This document shows, one piece after another, positions 42,584 through 51,013 of a stretch of 64,000 nt of DNA. Source of the stretch: Pseudoflavonifractor sp. An44. GTDB taxonomy: Bacteria; Bacillota; Clostridia; Oscillospirales; Oscillospiraceae. Each line of letters starts with the position of its first letter. The first letter of the stretch is position 1. The notes beneath the pieces were generated by a model that was not told the origin of the DNA, ran no database searches, and saw only the letters and a program-made list of their open reading frames with translations. Made by a program: the position numbers and the translations under genes. The stretch lies in the NCBI RefSeq assembly GCF_002161675.1, contig NZ_NFIH01000007.1, forward strand, positions 1 to 64,000. The letters are read 5' to 3'.

Positions 42584-43555
42584 ATGCCTTTTTACGATTC
42601 AGAAGCCATCGAACGGGCAAGGCAGGTGGACCTGCTCACCTACCTGCAAACCTGCGAACCCCAGGAGCTGGTCCATGTGTCCGGCAATGTCTACTGTACC
42701 AAGACTCATGACAGCCTGCGGATTTCCAACGGCAAATGGTGCTGGTTTTCCCGTGGGATCGGCGGTTACAGCGCGCTGGACTATCTCATCAAGGTCAACG
42801 GCTATTCCTTTTGGGAGGCCATGGAAACCATCTCCGGAAGGGCTGCCATCCCCCCGCCTTCCTTTGTACCAGCGCCGAAAGAGGAAAAGCCCAAGCACCT
42901 GCTTCTGCCCCAGGCCGCCCCGGATAACCGGGCGATGATGGCCTATCTCAAGGGCCGGGGCATTGACCAGGAGATTTTGGACTACTGCGTCCAGACCGGG
43001 CGGATTTATGAGAGCCGGAACAAAGGCCACAGCAACGTGGTTTTTGTGGGCTTCGACAAGGACGGCAAGGCGCGGTTCGGCTGCCTGCGGGGAATCCGTG
43101 AAGCCCGGTTCCACGGGGATTTAAGCGGCAGTGATAAGCACTTTTCCTTTGCCCTGCCCGCTTGCGTGGAAAATCCGGCGGTCCATCTGTGCGAGTGCGC
43201 CATTGATGTCATGTCCTACGCCACGCTCTGCAAGCTGGACGGGATTGACTGGCGGCGGCACAACCTGCTGTCCCTGGCCGGGGTGTACCAGCCGAAGAAA
43301 AAGATGGAGGAAAGCAAGCTGCCAGTGGCCCTCACCCGGTTTTTGGAGGACCACCCCCATGTGAAAACGGTCTATCTCCATCTGGACAATGACACCGCCG
43401 GCAGGCTGGCGGCCAGGGCAATCATAGCTGTCATGCCAGCGGGCTACCGGGTGGAGAACAGACCCCTGCCCCGTGGAAAGGATGTGAACGATTTTCTGTG
43501 CCACCGGCTGGGGATTCCCATTCGGGGCAGCCACAGCAAAGAGCCGGAGCGGTGA
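42584..43555 (+). CDS. DUF3991/Toprim primase-like protein of a conjugative element
   Basis: A 323-residue protein typical of large conjugative transposons of gut Clostridia. The N-terminal part has ARQVDLLTYLQTCEPQELVHVSGNVYCTKTHDSLRISNGKWCWFSRGIGG, a zinc-less primase-like region (DUF3991). The C-terminal Toprim domain has HLCECAIDVMSY and YLHLDNDTAGRLAA, whose acidic residues bind metal. It would act in replication or transfer of the parent element, of which little else remains. ATG 42584 is directly behind a long hairpin and has no exposed ribosome binding site, so expression is doubtful. GC content matches a GC-rich donor. Confidence 0.83.
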   Translation: MPFYDSEAIERARQVDLLTYLQTCEPQELVHVSGNVYCTKTHDSLRISNGKWCWFSRGIGGYSALDYLIKVNGYSFWEAMETISGRAAIPPPSFVPAPKEEKPKHLLLPQAAPDNRAMMAYLKGRGIDQEILDYCVQTGRIYESRNKGHSNVVFVGFDKDGKARFGCLRGIREARFHGDLSGSDKHFSFALPACVENPAVHLCECAIDVMSYATLCKLDGIDWRRHNLLSLAGVYQPKKKMEESKLPVALTRFLEDHPHVKTVYLHLDNDTAGRLAARAIIAVMPAGYRVENRPLPRGKDVNDFLCHRLGIPIRGSHSKEPER

Positions 43556-43639
43556 GTTGCCGGTTTCCCAGCTTCGACAGATTCTCCCGCTTGCAAATTG
43601 TTATCATATATGTTAACATTAAAGCAGTGAGGTGAGAGT

Positions 43640-45034
43640 ATGGATGAACTGCGCAAACGGCAGAAAATCATATCCCAGCTTGTGGAGGCCCGTCTGGAGC
43701 AGGGCATTTCCCAGGCAGAACTGGCAAGGCGGCTGGGAATCCAGCGTTCCGGCATTAACCGCCTGGAAAGTGGGACACAGAACCCCACGCTTGATATGAT
43801 CTTAAAAATCGCTTCGGCGCTGGGGAAGGATGTTTCACTGGAACTAAACGACAAGGAGGAGCCTATGAGTCATGTTTACAGTCTCCGCATTTATGATACG
43901 GAGCTCATGCGCTTTTCCATGGAAAAGCAGGGCTTGTCCGGCCTTGTAGCCGAAATCTTATACACCAACGAGGAGCAGGCCCATTTGCTGCCTTTGGATA
44001 TGGAGCGCACCGGCGAGGGCGTCATTCATTGGCTGGAGCGGCGGGTTATCCCCAAAAACCGCGCCTTTGTGGACGAGATTTTGAAAACCCTTGGCCTCAG
44101 CCATAACGACACCAAGGGAATCATCGATGTATGCAAGGGGCTGTCGCTGAACGACAGCTATTGGGTGGTGCCGGAAGGATTTGAGGGGAAATTCTCCCAA
44201 TACAATCTTTACGAAAACCGCTTTTCCGAGATACTGGCGCTGGTGGCCTATACCGGCGCAGGCGGGAGCCGGCAGGCGTTTACCACATCCCCAGAGCTGA
44301 CCACAGGCGGTATGCTGCCCAAGGCGTGGCGCTATGTGGAGCACGATGGGATTTATCTCTATAAGGGCGGCACGACCGGCGCGTCCAATGCGGGCCGGGA
44401 GCCGTATTGCGAGTATTATGCTTCGCAGATTGCGGAAACCATGCGTCTGAACGCCGTGCATTATGACCTGGAGAACTGGAAAGGCATTACCGCCTCTAAG
44501 TGCGCCCTGTTTACCAACATCGACACGGCCTATATCCCCATCGGGCGAATTGTCCGAACCGGGGGCATTGCCGCCTGCCTTGCCTACTACGACAAGCTGG
44601 GGCCGGAGTTTTCCGAGCAAATCCGCAGTATGCTGGTGTTTGACGCCCTGATTTACAACGAGGACCGACACTTTGGAAACTTTGGCGTCCTGCGGGATAA
44701 CCACAGCGGCAACATCATCGCGCCAGCCCCCATTTTTGACAACGGGCTGTCCCTGTTCTGCTATGCCGGCAAGGAAGATTATGCGAACCTGGACGAGTAT
44801 GCAAAAACCCGTTCTAACCCCTACAACATCTCCTATGAGGAGGTGTGTGCGGAGGTCATGGGGCCAAAGCAGAAAGAGCAGCTCCGCCGCATGATCGGGT
44901 TCCGGTTCAAGCGCCATGAAAGCATTAATCTGCCGGAAGAACATTTGCAGGCCATTGAGAAGCATTTGGAGGGCCGGGTGCGTAAGCTGCTGGCAATCCC
45001 CACCCGCCGTCTGAAACAGGAGAAGGCGCGGTAA
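43640..45034 (+). CDS. HipB-HipA fusion: XRE antitoxin joined to HipA-like kinase
   Basis: A single 464-residue frame. Residues about 10-70 form a Cro/CI helix-turn-helix (ISQAELARRLGIQRSGINRLESG). After DKEEP a HipA-like kinase part begins at MSHVYSLRIYD (residue 76), with the catalytic-type NEDRHFGNFGVL and IFDNGLSLF (metal Asp). HipA kinases phosphorylate a tRNA synthetase and cause growth arrest; HipB normally neutralises and represses as a separate protein. A perfect AAGGAGGA sits before internal ATG 43865, so the kinase may also be made alone. ATG 43640 follows GAGGTGAG. Confidence 0.8.
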   Translation: MDELRKRQKIISQLVEARLEQGISQAELARRLGIQRSGINRLESGTQNPTLDMILKIASALGKDVSLELNDKEEPMSHVYSLRIYDTELMRFSMEKQGLSGLVAEILYTNEEQAHLLPLDMERTGEGVIHWLERRVIPKNRAFVDEILKTLGLSHNDTKGIIDVCKGLSLNDSYWVVPEGFEGKFSQYNLYENRFSEILALVAYTGAGGSRQAFTTSPELTTGGMLPKAWRYVEHDGIYLYKGGTTGASNAGREPYCEYYASQIAETMRLNAVHYDLENWKGITASKCALFTNIDTAYIPIGRIVRTGGIAACLAYYDKLGPEFSEQIRSMLVFDALIYNEDRHFGNFGVLRDNHSGNIIAPAPIFDNGLSLFCYAGKEDYANLDEYAKTRSNPYNISYEEVCAEVMGPKQKEQLRRMIGFRFKRHESINLPEEHLQAIEKHLEGRVRKLLAIPTRRLKQEKAR

Positions 45035-45078
45035 AAACGAATCTCTTTTTTGGAGAGCGTTCTGTGAACCGCTCCCCG

Positions 45079-45540
45079 TCAAGAGGACAGTGAAAAAATA
45101 TAAAGTTTTCCCGGCCAGTAGCCTATATTGAACTGCACCCCATTTGTTAGACAGTATGTTATACTGAATAACAAGTGGGGTGCTTGGGAGAGGACGTCAA
45201 AGACGATCATGTGCCGGGTATCCGGGTCAAACCGTTCCAGGGCCATGATATCGTGTCCGGCCAGCTTCTGCGCCCCGGACTTCTGCCTGGCCTCCGCCAG
45301 CATCTCCCCGATAGTCTGGGGTTTTCCCGGCAGACGGTAATTTGTCTGGACCTCCCGGATCAAATCCATGCACTCGTTGTTTGACAGGGAGCGCAGCTTC
45401 GCCATGAGGCTTTCCGCCGTATCCCTGGTAGCCTGGTTCCTTGACAGGCGCCAGGTCATATAAATTTCATTCAGAACAGCGTTCGGGTCTGTACTCTCGA
45501 TCTGGTACGCCATCCTCATTTCCGCTTCATTCAGTTTCAT
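45079..45540 (-). pseudogene. Conjugative-element protein, 3' end replaced
   Basis: The frame encodes 153 residues. Up to RHMIVFDVL (about residue 117) it looks like a conserved accessory protein of gut conjugative elements: MKLNEAEMRMAYQIESTDPNAVLNEIYMTWR and ARQKSGAQKLAGHDIMALERFDPDTRH. I cannot name its function. The last 35 residues are encoded by the inverted-repeat sequence at 45135-45183 and beyond, so the natural C-terminus is lost. The start ATG 45540 follows AAAGGAG. I treat it as a truncated gene, though it may still be translated. Confidence 0.6.
45135..45183. repeat. IS-like inverted repeat remnant
   Basis: GCACCCCATTTGTTA (45135-45149) and TAACAAGTGGGGTGC (45169-45183) are inverted repeats with one mismatch, 19 nt apart. 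The sequence TGAACTGCACCCCA at the left looks like the ends of IS3-family (IS150-group) insertion sequences. It may be an IS with its inside deleted, or a small palindromic element. Confidence 0.55.
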
Positions 45541-45905
45541 CTATCCAGCTCCTTTCCAAAAATGGGCACAAAAAAACGCCACAGGTTTTTGTACCTATGG
45601 CGTCAGTGTGGAGCAACAGAAAAGGGATACCATTGACGAAAACGGTATCCCTGCTCTGTAAACTTATTCAGTTTTAATTGCCGCATTGCCTGTTGCTATC
45701 CACAAAGCCTTGATTTTACTGGTTTCTTGCTACCATCCTTATCAAAGCCTTGTATTTCCGGGGTTTTTCTATGTATTCTACGGTATCCCTTCACGATTGT
45801 CCCTTCTTCTATGTGGATAGATCCGTTTGACAAATGGAATAGACCGTTGTAAAATGCCTTTTTATGAATTCATGATCCATTCTTTGTTTGAAAGGGACGA
45901 CTGTT
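45541..45905. other. Right junction of the second tract, no gene
   Basis: This 365-bp stretch has no supported gene. It holds hairpins ACGCCA/TGGCGT (45574-45602) and GGGATACC/GGTATCCC (45624-45651), two CAAAGCCTTG copies (45706-45715 and 45743-45752), and the 14-bp boundary repeat at 45759-45772. ACGGTATCCCT occurs at 45642 and again at 45780. The last 130 bp are the plsY upstream region. Confidence 0.6.
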
Positions 45906-46511
45906 TTGAGAACCATTCTTTACGCCTTGGTGGGATACCTCTCAGGTAGTGTGCTGTATGCCCAGATATTCGCCAGGCTTTTCCACAAGCCAGACCTCAT
46001 AGAGCGGAGCAACGACCACAACCCAGGTACCGCAAACGCCTTCCAGTACGGCGGCTTCTGGTGCGGTGTGCTCACCCTTGTCTGTGATCTGCTCAAAGGG
46101 TTTATCCCCGTATTTGCCTTCCTGGCCGGACCTAGGCCAGATCCCATTGCCTGTGCCCTGGTGCTGGCTGCTCCAGTGATTGGACACGCCTTCCCCGTGT
46201 TTTACCGCTTTCAAGGGGGAAAAGGCATTGCCGTCACCTTCGGCTGCCTGCTTGGCCTCCTCCCCATCTGGCAGCCAGTGGCGACGCTGGCCATGTATTT
46301 CATATTACTTTCTGTCGTGCTCCAAATCAGCCCCCACTTTTACCGCACCTTGGTGGCCTATCTCTGTGCTCTGGTCCACATGATTTTCATTGTGAAGATT
46401 CCCGCCATCTGGATGGGATTTTTGATCATCTCTGGGGTGGTCCTGTTGCGGCTACATATGAGCAAGGAGCAGAGAGAGCAAATTGAGGTGAAATGGGTAT
46501 GGACGCGCTGA
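45906..46511 (+). CDS. plsY: Glycerol-3-phosphate acyltransferase PlsY
   Basis: PlsY acylates glycerol 3-phosphate with acyl phosphate, the first step of phospholipid synthesis. The 201-residue integral membrane protein has five or so hydrophobic segments and the family motifs GYLSGSVLYAQ, DHNPGTANAFQYGG (normally S/N-x-N-x-G-x-x-N) and HAFPVFYRFQGGKGIAVTFG. I start it at TTG 45906, 8 bp after AAAGGGA; another TTG six codons upstream overlaps that site. It overlaps the next gene, a diacylglycerol glycosyltransferase-like gene, so the two form a membrane-lipid operon. It is the first chromosomal gene right of the insertions. Confidence 0.9.
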   Translation: MRTILYALVGYLSGSVLYAQIFARLFHKPDLIERSNDHNPGTANAFQYGGFWCGVLTLVCDLLKGFIPVFAFLAGPRPDPIACALVLAAPVIGHAFPVFYRFQGGKGIAVTFGCLLGLLPIWQPVATLAMYFILLSVVLQISPHFYRTLVAYLCALVHMIFIVKIPAIWMGFLIISGVVLLRLHMSKEQREQIEVKWVWTR

Positions 46512-47611
46512 TTCTCTCTTGTGGCACCGGAGGTGGACACGACTCCGCCGCAAAGGCAATTGTGGAAGAGCTGCACATGCGAGGCCATCACGCCGTCATG
46601 CTCAATCCCTACACTCTGCGCAGTCAGTCCCTTGCCCGCAGAATCAACGGTGCCTATATCTCCATGGTACAGAACACGCCCCGGCTGTTTGGCGCCGTCT
46701 ACACCGCCGGGGAGCTGTACCGGAAATTGCCGTGTCGGTCGCCGGTGTATCACGTCAATCATCGGATGGTTCCGTTTATGAAAAAGTATCTGGCCAGCCA
46801 TTCCTATGACGTGATTATTACCACCCACCTGTATCCAGCAGAAATCCTCACCAATATGAAAAACAGGGGCCTGCAGATTCCCAAAACCATCTTTGTCTCC
46901 ACCGACTACGTCTGCATTCCCTTTACCGAGGAGACCAACTGCGACGCCTATGTCATCCCCGCCCCGGACCTGGCCTCCGACTACGTGCGCCGTGGCATTC
47001 CGTTAGAGAAGCTGCACCCCTTGGGCATCCCCACAAGCCCCGTCTTTGCCAACCGCCAGAGCAAAGAGGAGGCCCGCAGACGCCTGCATCTGGACCCCCA
47101 CAAAAAATACATCCTGACAGCAGGGGGAAGCATGGGCGGCGGCACCATCCGAGAGACCATAGAGACACTGATGGACGGGGTTGCCCAACGTCAGGATGTG
47201 TCTCTGGTGGTTGTCTGCGGCAACAACCAAGAGCTGTACAACACCCTCATGGCCAAACGCCCAAAAAACACCGTGATCGTGGGATACACCCAGGACATGG
47301 CGGACTATATGCGGGCCTCGGACCTGTTTGTCACAAAGCCCGGGGGACTCTCCTCCACCGAAGCGGCCGTATGCGGCATTCCCATTTTGCATACAGCGGC
47401 CATCCCCGGCTGTGAAACCTGCAATGCCCAATACTTCCACACCCATGGCATGAGCCAAGTGTGTCAGGACCCCCACCAGCTCATGGCAGTTGCCATGGAC
47501 CTTCTGTTCGACCAGGCCCAGTGCGATGCCATGGTGGCCCGTCAACATGCCACGTTGGATGGGTCCGCCCGAGGGATTCTCTGTTCCTTTGCGGAATATC
47601 TATCAAAATAG
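46499..47611 (+). CDS. MGDG synthase/UgtP-like glycosyltransferase
   Basis: A GT28-fold glycosyltransferase of the monogalactosyl/glucosyl-diacylglycerol synthase family, which makes glycolipids and lipoteichoic-acid anchors at the membrane surface. The 370-residue protein has the N-terminal ILSCGTGGGHDSAAKAI, a middle TTHLYPAEIL segment, and the donor-binding region DLFVTKPGGLSSTEAAVCGIPIL. I use ATG 46499, 8 bp after GAGGTG; ATG 46493 is too close to it. It overlaps the plsY 3' end, so it is co-translated with it. Confidence 0.87.
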   Translation: MDALILSCGTGGGHDSAAKAIVEELHMRGHHAVMLNPYTLRSQSLARRINGAYISMVQNTPRLFGAVYTAGELYRKLPCRSPVYHVNHRMVPFMKKYLASHSYDVIITTHLYPAEILTNMKNRGLQIPKTIFVSTDYVCIPFTEETNCDAYVIPAPDLASDYVRRGIPLEKLHPLGIPTSPVFANRQSKEEARRRLHLDPHKKYILTAGGSMGGGTIRETIETLMDGVAQRQDVSLVVVCGNNQELYNTLMAKRPKNTVIVGYTQDMADYMRASDLFVTKPGGLSSTEAAVCGIPILHTAAIPGCETCNAQYFHTHGMSQVCQDPHQLMAVAMDLLFDQAQCDAMVARQHATLDGSARGILCSFAEYLSK

Positions 47612-47618
47612 CTCCATA

Positions 47619-47647
47619 CACCCCCGGAACACTCGTTCCGGGGGTGT
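47619..47647 (+). terminator. Hairpin after the glycosyltransferase
   Basis: ACACCCCCGGAAC pairs with GTTCCGGGGGTGT around a 3-nt loop. The tail TCGTCTTG is T-poor, so termination may be incomplete. Confidence 0.6.
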
Positions 47648-47652
47648 TCGTC

Positions 47653-47681
47653 TTGTATGGGGAAACTCCCTGTGGTATCAT
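47653..47681 (+). promoter_or_regulatory. Glycerate kinase promoter
   Basis: TTGTAT (47653-47658), a 17-bp spacer and TATCAT (47676-47681), 36 bp before the start codon. Confidence 0.6.
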
Positions 47682-47717
47682 GAACCCAAGAAAATTACCA
47701 GCTTAGGAGGTCTCTTT

Positions 47718-48866
47718 ATGAACATTGTGGTGGCCATGGACTCGTTCAAAGGCAGCCTCTCCTCCATGGAGGCGGGCCAAGCGGTCCGGGCAGGGATTGC
47801 CCAGGCAGACCCCAGAGTATCGGTGACCGTCCGCCCTCTGGCCGACGGGGGCGAGGGCACCGTGGAAGCCCTGATCTCCGGCATGGGCGGCCAATGGCAG
47901 CAGGTGACGGTGACCGGGCCGTTGGGTGCTCCTGTGGTGTGCTCCTATGGCATCCTCCCCGACTCAGGCACCGCGGTGGTGGAGATGTCCGGGGCAGCGG
48001 GCCTCACCCTGGTGCCGAAGTCCCAGCGCAATCCCCTATACACCACTACCTACGGCGTGGGCGAGGTCATCCGAGACGCCATGGCCAAGGGCTGCCGCCG
48101 TTTCCTGGTGGGCATCGGAGGCAGCGCCACCAACGACGGAGGTGTGGGCATGCTCCAGGCCCTGGGCTACGGCTTTTTCGACGCGGAGGGCCGCCCCATC
48201 CCCCACGGCGCCCAGGGGCTTTCCCATCTGGCCCGCATCACCTGCGACGGAGTTCTCCCCCAGCTGGCCCAGTGTGAGTTCCGGGCGGCCTGCGATGTCA
48301 CCAATATTCTGTGCGGCCCCCAGGGTTGCAGCGCCGTCTACGGTCCCCAGAAAGGGGCCACACCTGAAACCATTCAGGATATGGACCAATGGCTATTCCA
48401 TTACGCCCAGCTGGCCCAGGCCGTGTGCCCGGACACCGCCCACCCCAATGCACCGGGAACGGGAGCTGCCGGAGGGCTGGGCTTCGCCTTCCAAACCTTC
48501 CTCCGTGGGGCGTTGGAGCCTGGGGTTTCCATCGTGCTGGAAGAAACCCATCTGGAGGACTTCATCCGGGATGCCGACCTGGTCATCACCGGAGAGGGAC
48601 GGCTGGATGGCCAGACTGCCATGGGAAAAGCCCCGGTGGGAGTGGCCCAGCTGGCCAAACGGCACCACAAGCCGGTGGTCGCCCTGGCAGGCTGCGTCAC
48701 CCCAGACGCCACCGCCTGTCACACCCAGGGCATTGACGCCTTCTTCCCCATCCTCTCTGGCCCCTGCTCCCTGGAGCAGGCCATGGAGCCGGACACCGCC
48801 CGGGCCAACCTGGCCGCCACCGCTCAACAGGTGTTCCGGCTCTTTCAAACTGGCATGACAAACTAA
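47718..48866 (+). CDS. glxK: Glycerate kinase
   Basis: This enzyme phosphorylates D-glycerate to 2- or 3-phosphoglycerate, linking glycerate and serine use with glycolysis. The 382-residue protein has the family start NIVVAMDSFKGSLSSMEAGQA, RPLADGGEGTVEAL, GIGGSATNDGGVGMLQALG and DLVITGEGRLDGQTAMGKAP. ATG 47718 follows AGGAGG at 7 bp. The frame is open further upstream but runs back into the glycosyltransferase gene. Which carbon is phosphorylated cannot be told. It is probably transcribed alone. Confidence 0.93.
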   Translation: MNIVVAMDSFKGSLSSMEAGQAVRAGIAQADPRVSVTVRPLADGGEGTVEALISGMGGQWQQVTVTGPLGAPVVCSYGILPDSGTAVVEMSGAAGLTLVPKSQRNPLYTTTYGVGEVIRDAMAKGCRRFLVGIGGSATNDGGVGMLQALGYGFFDAEGRPIPHGAQGLSHLARITCDGVLPQLAQCEFRAACDVTNILCGPQGCSAVYGPQKGATPETIQDMDQWLFHYAQLAQAVCPDTAHPNAPGTGAAGGLGFAFQTFLRGALEPGVSIVLEETHLEDFIRDADLVITGEGRLDGQTAMGKAPVGVAQLAKRHHKPVVALAGCVTPDATACHTQGIDAFFPILSGPCSLEQAMEPDTARANLAATAQQVFRLFQTGMTN

Positions 48867-48885
48867 CCTCCTTAGAAAATCAGGG

Positions 48886-48915
48886 TTGACAAAACCAGGT
48901 AGGGTATTGTATACT
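48886..48915 (+). promoter_or_regulatory. Promoter of the ferric-reductase-like gene
   Basis: TTGACA (48886-48891), an 18-bp spacer ending in TG and TATACT (48910-48915): an extended -10 promoter. Confidence 0.8.
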
Positions 48916-48975
48916 CCCGTTCAGTTAGCTTTTGCTAACTGCCAAAAAACAAAGATTTCCCCAAGGAGGAATGGT

Positions 48976-49683
48976 ATGTACCCCTACATTCTGGTATCCA
49001 TCGCCCTGGCCCTGCTCTTCGCTGTCAGCTGTCACGGGGCTATCCGAAAGCGCCCCGGTGCCTTCTACGCCCTGGCCATCCTGTTGGTGGTGGGTGAAGT
49101 GCTCTACTACAGCCTGGGCCTTCGGGCCACGGCACCCCAGTGGGTGAACACCTACATTGTCAATCTCTTCACCCGGGGCACGCTGCCCACCGCCCTGTTC
49201 ATGGTGGTGATGTATGTGGGGGCGCTGGACCACCGCAGACCGCTGGTGCGCAAGTTGCTGGCCATCCGAGGCCCTCTGTCCATTATGGCCTGCATTCTCA
49301 CTCTGGGCCACAACCTCATGTACGGCATCCGGCATTTTGTCATGCTGTTTGTGGCCCCGGAAACCATGCGGCCCACCACTCTGGTGGCAGCCATTCTCTC
49401 CCTGCTCATGATCCTCCTCATGATTCCTCTCATGGTGACGTCCTTCTCCCGTGTCCGCCGCCGCATGAGCGCCGCCAGCTGGAAACGGTTGCAGCGCCTG
49501 GCCTATCTCTTCTTTGGGCTGATTTACGCCCATGTGATGGTGCTGTTTGTCCCCCAGTTCTCCCACAAATATCTGGACATCATCCTCTACACCGCCATCT
49601 TCGGGGGCTATCTGGTCCTCCGCGTGTCCAAAGCCCTGAAAGTTTACGAACAGAAAAAGGCGTCCTATCTCCGATGCGCCTGA
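48976..49683 (+). CDS. Ferric-reductase-like transmembrane protein
   Basis: A 235-residue membrane protein with about six helices, like the haem-binding ferric reductase/MsrQ (YedZ) domain. Histidines suited to haem ligation occur in GHNLMYGIRHFVM and IYAHVMVLFV. It may pass electrons across the membrane to a partner, but no periplasmic MsrP-type or flavin partner gene is adjacent, so the acceptor is unknown. ATG 48976 follows AAGGAGGA at 8 bp. An upstream in-frame extension covers the promoter and is not coding. It ends at a terminator shared with the lysR gene. Confidence 0.75.
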   Translation: MYPYILVSIALALLFAVSCHGAIRKRPGAFYALAILLVVGEVLYYSLGLRATAPQWVNTYIVNLFTRGTLPTALFMVVMYVGALDHRRPLVRKLLAIRGPLSIMACILTLGHNLMYGIRHFVMLFVAPETMRPTTLVAAILSLLMILLMIPLMVTSFSRVRRRMSAASWKRLQRLAYLFFGLIYAHVMVLFVPQFSHKYLDIILYTAIFGGYLVLRVSKALKVYEQKKASYLRCA

Positions 49684-49684
49684 A

Positions 49685-49722
49685 AAAACTCCCCGGAACT
49701 CATACAGTTTCCGGGGAGTTTT
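49685..49722. terminator. Bidirectional terminator overlapping the lysR 3' end
   Basis: AAAACTCCCCGGAA pairs with TTCCGGGGAGTTTT. The right arm lies inside the last codons of the leftward lysR gene. Confidence 0.8.
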
Positions 49723-50620
49723 CTGTCTCTTGGTCTGTCATCAGCCCCTTGAGCTGCTTCAAAAAACATTCCGACGCCTTGGAGAACACCTGGTAGCGTT
49801 TCCAGATGATAGACGCCTCCGACCGCATGGACGGGGACAGGGGCCGGAAACACAGAGGGCTGTCCCCGCTGACGTTGATGAGCTGATCAAAGCACAGGGC
49901 ATAGCCCAGCCCCTCCTCCACCATCAGGGAGGCGTTGAACACCAGATTATAGGTGGCCACGATGTTCAGCTTGGCATAGTCCCGCTCAAACCACTTGGTC
50001 AAAGACCAGTTGTCCGCCTTCTGGGCGGAGACAATCAGGGGCTTATCCCAGAGGTCCTGAGGCTGAATATACTCTTTGTCTGCCAGCGGGGCGTCCTTGC
50101 GCATGAGCACCCCCCAGGTGTCGTGAACAGGAACCTTCACCGAGCTGTAGATACTGGTGTCCACCGGGCCATAGACCACGCCAAAGTCGATGAGCCCCCG
50201 GTCCAAGTAGTCCTGAACAAAGGCCGCATTGCCGCTGCGCACATGGTAGTGGATGTCGGGGTACTTGGCCTGGAGCTGTTTGGCTGCCCGGGCAAACAGG
50301 CGAATCATATCCGATTCCCCCGCCCCGATGTACACATCCCCCGCCACCACCTCGTCGGACAGGGAAATCTCCCGCTCTGTGATCTGCACCAGCTCCAAAA
50401 TTTCCTCTGCCCGCTTGCGCAAAATCATCCCCTCTTCGGTGAGCAGCACCTTTCGGGACCCCTTGGTGCCCCGGATGAGCAGCTGTTTCCCCAGCTCCTC
50501 CTCCAGAGCCTTGAGCTGGGTGGAGAGGGTGGGCTGGGAGAGGTGCAGCGATGCCGCCGCCCCGGAAATACTCTGCTCTCTTGCCACCGCCAGAAAATAT
50601 TGTAATACCCGCAGTTCCAC
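49700..50620 (-). CDS. LysR-family transcriptional regulator
   Basis: A 306-residue LysR regulator. The N-terminal winged helix has ELRVLQYFLAVAREQSISGAAASLHLSQPTLSTQLKALEEELGK, and the effector domain follows (VYIGAGESDMIRLFARAAKQLQ). I start it at GTG 50620, 8 bp after AAAGGAGG; the frame is open upstream but the LysR fold begins here. It is divergent from the small protein/DUF3737 operon, which is the usual target layout for LysR regulators. The effector is unknown. Confidence 0.92.
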   Translation of the reverse strand: MELRVLQYFLAVAREQSISGAAASLHLSQPTLSTQLKALEEELGKQLLIRGTKGSRKVLLTEEGMILRKRAEEILELVQITEREISLSDEVVAGDVYIGAGESDMIRLFARAAKQLQAKYPDIHYHVRSGNAAFVQDYLDRGLIDFGVVYGPVDTSIYSSVKVPVHDTWGVLMRKDAPLADKEYIQPQDLWDKPLIVSAQKADNWSLTKWFERDYAKLNIVATYNLVFNASLMVEEGLGYALCFDQLINVSGDSPLCFRPLSPSMRSEASIIWKRYQVFSKASECFLKQLKGLMTDQETENSPETV

Positions 50621-50755
50621 GCCTCTCGCCTCCTTTTTCCCCAGTATACCACCCACAGCCATAGCTTTCAACTATGCCTCATCATTCAGTATAAGTATTT
50701 GATATATAGAAGGTTCCTCGGTATACTGGGTATCGAAATGGAAGGTGAGCAAGGG

Positions 50756-51013
50756 ATGACCACACAGGACCTGATCTTGAATCTGAAAGCCGCCGGGCTG
50801 GACGCCCCACAGGTAGAGCAGTACCTGGCCTACGCACAGGCGGAAAACACCGCTCAGCAGCTACAGCTTCTGTCCCGTCACCGTGCGGCCCTGTTGGACC
50901 GGGTGCACCAGATGGAAAAACAGATTGGGTGTCTGGACTATCTGGTCTACCGGATTCAGCGCCGCTCCGCTGACCCCCACACCAGTTCTAGAAATGGAGG
51001 AACGACACCATGA
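50756..51013 (+). CDS. Small helical protein before the DUF3737 gene
   Basis: An 85-residue protein (MTTQDLILNLKAAGLDAPQVEQYLAY start) that is fully helical. The second half (LSRHRAALLDRVHQMEKQIGCLDYLVYRIQ) looks like the antiparallel coiled-coil dimerisation helix of MerR regulators without the DNA-binding part. I choose ATG 50756 because AAGGTGAG precedes it; a start six codons upstream is possible. Its stop overlaps the DUF3737 start (ATGA). Placed opposite a LysR gene, it may act with the DUF3737 protein. Function unknown. Confidence 0.72.
   Translation: MTTQDLILNLKAAGLDAPQVEQYLAYAQAENTAQQLQLLSRHRAALLDRVHQMEKQIGCLDYLVYRIQRRSADPHTSSRNGGTTP

Larger units (their letters stand above)
39255..45772. 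mobile_element. Second accessory tract, about 6.5 kb, decayed
   Basis: CGGGGTTTTTCTAT occurs at 39255-39268 and again at 45759-45772, just before plsY. Between them are genes typical of mobile elements (DUF4143 ATPase, DUF3991/Toprim, HipB-HipA), patches of quite different base composition and a truncated gene. No recombinase is left. I read it as remnants of one or more elements inserted at the rpsI terminator. The 14-bp repeat is short, so the boundaries are provisional. Confidence 0.5.
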
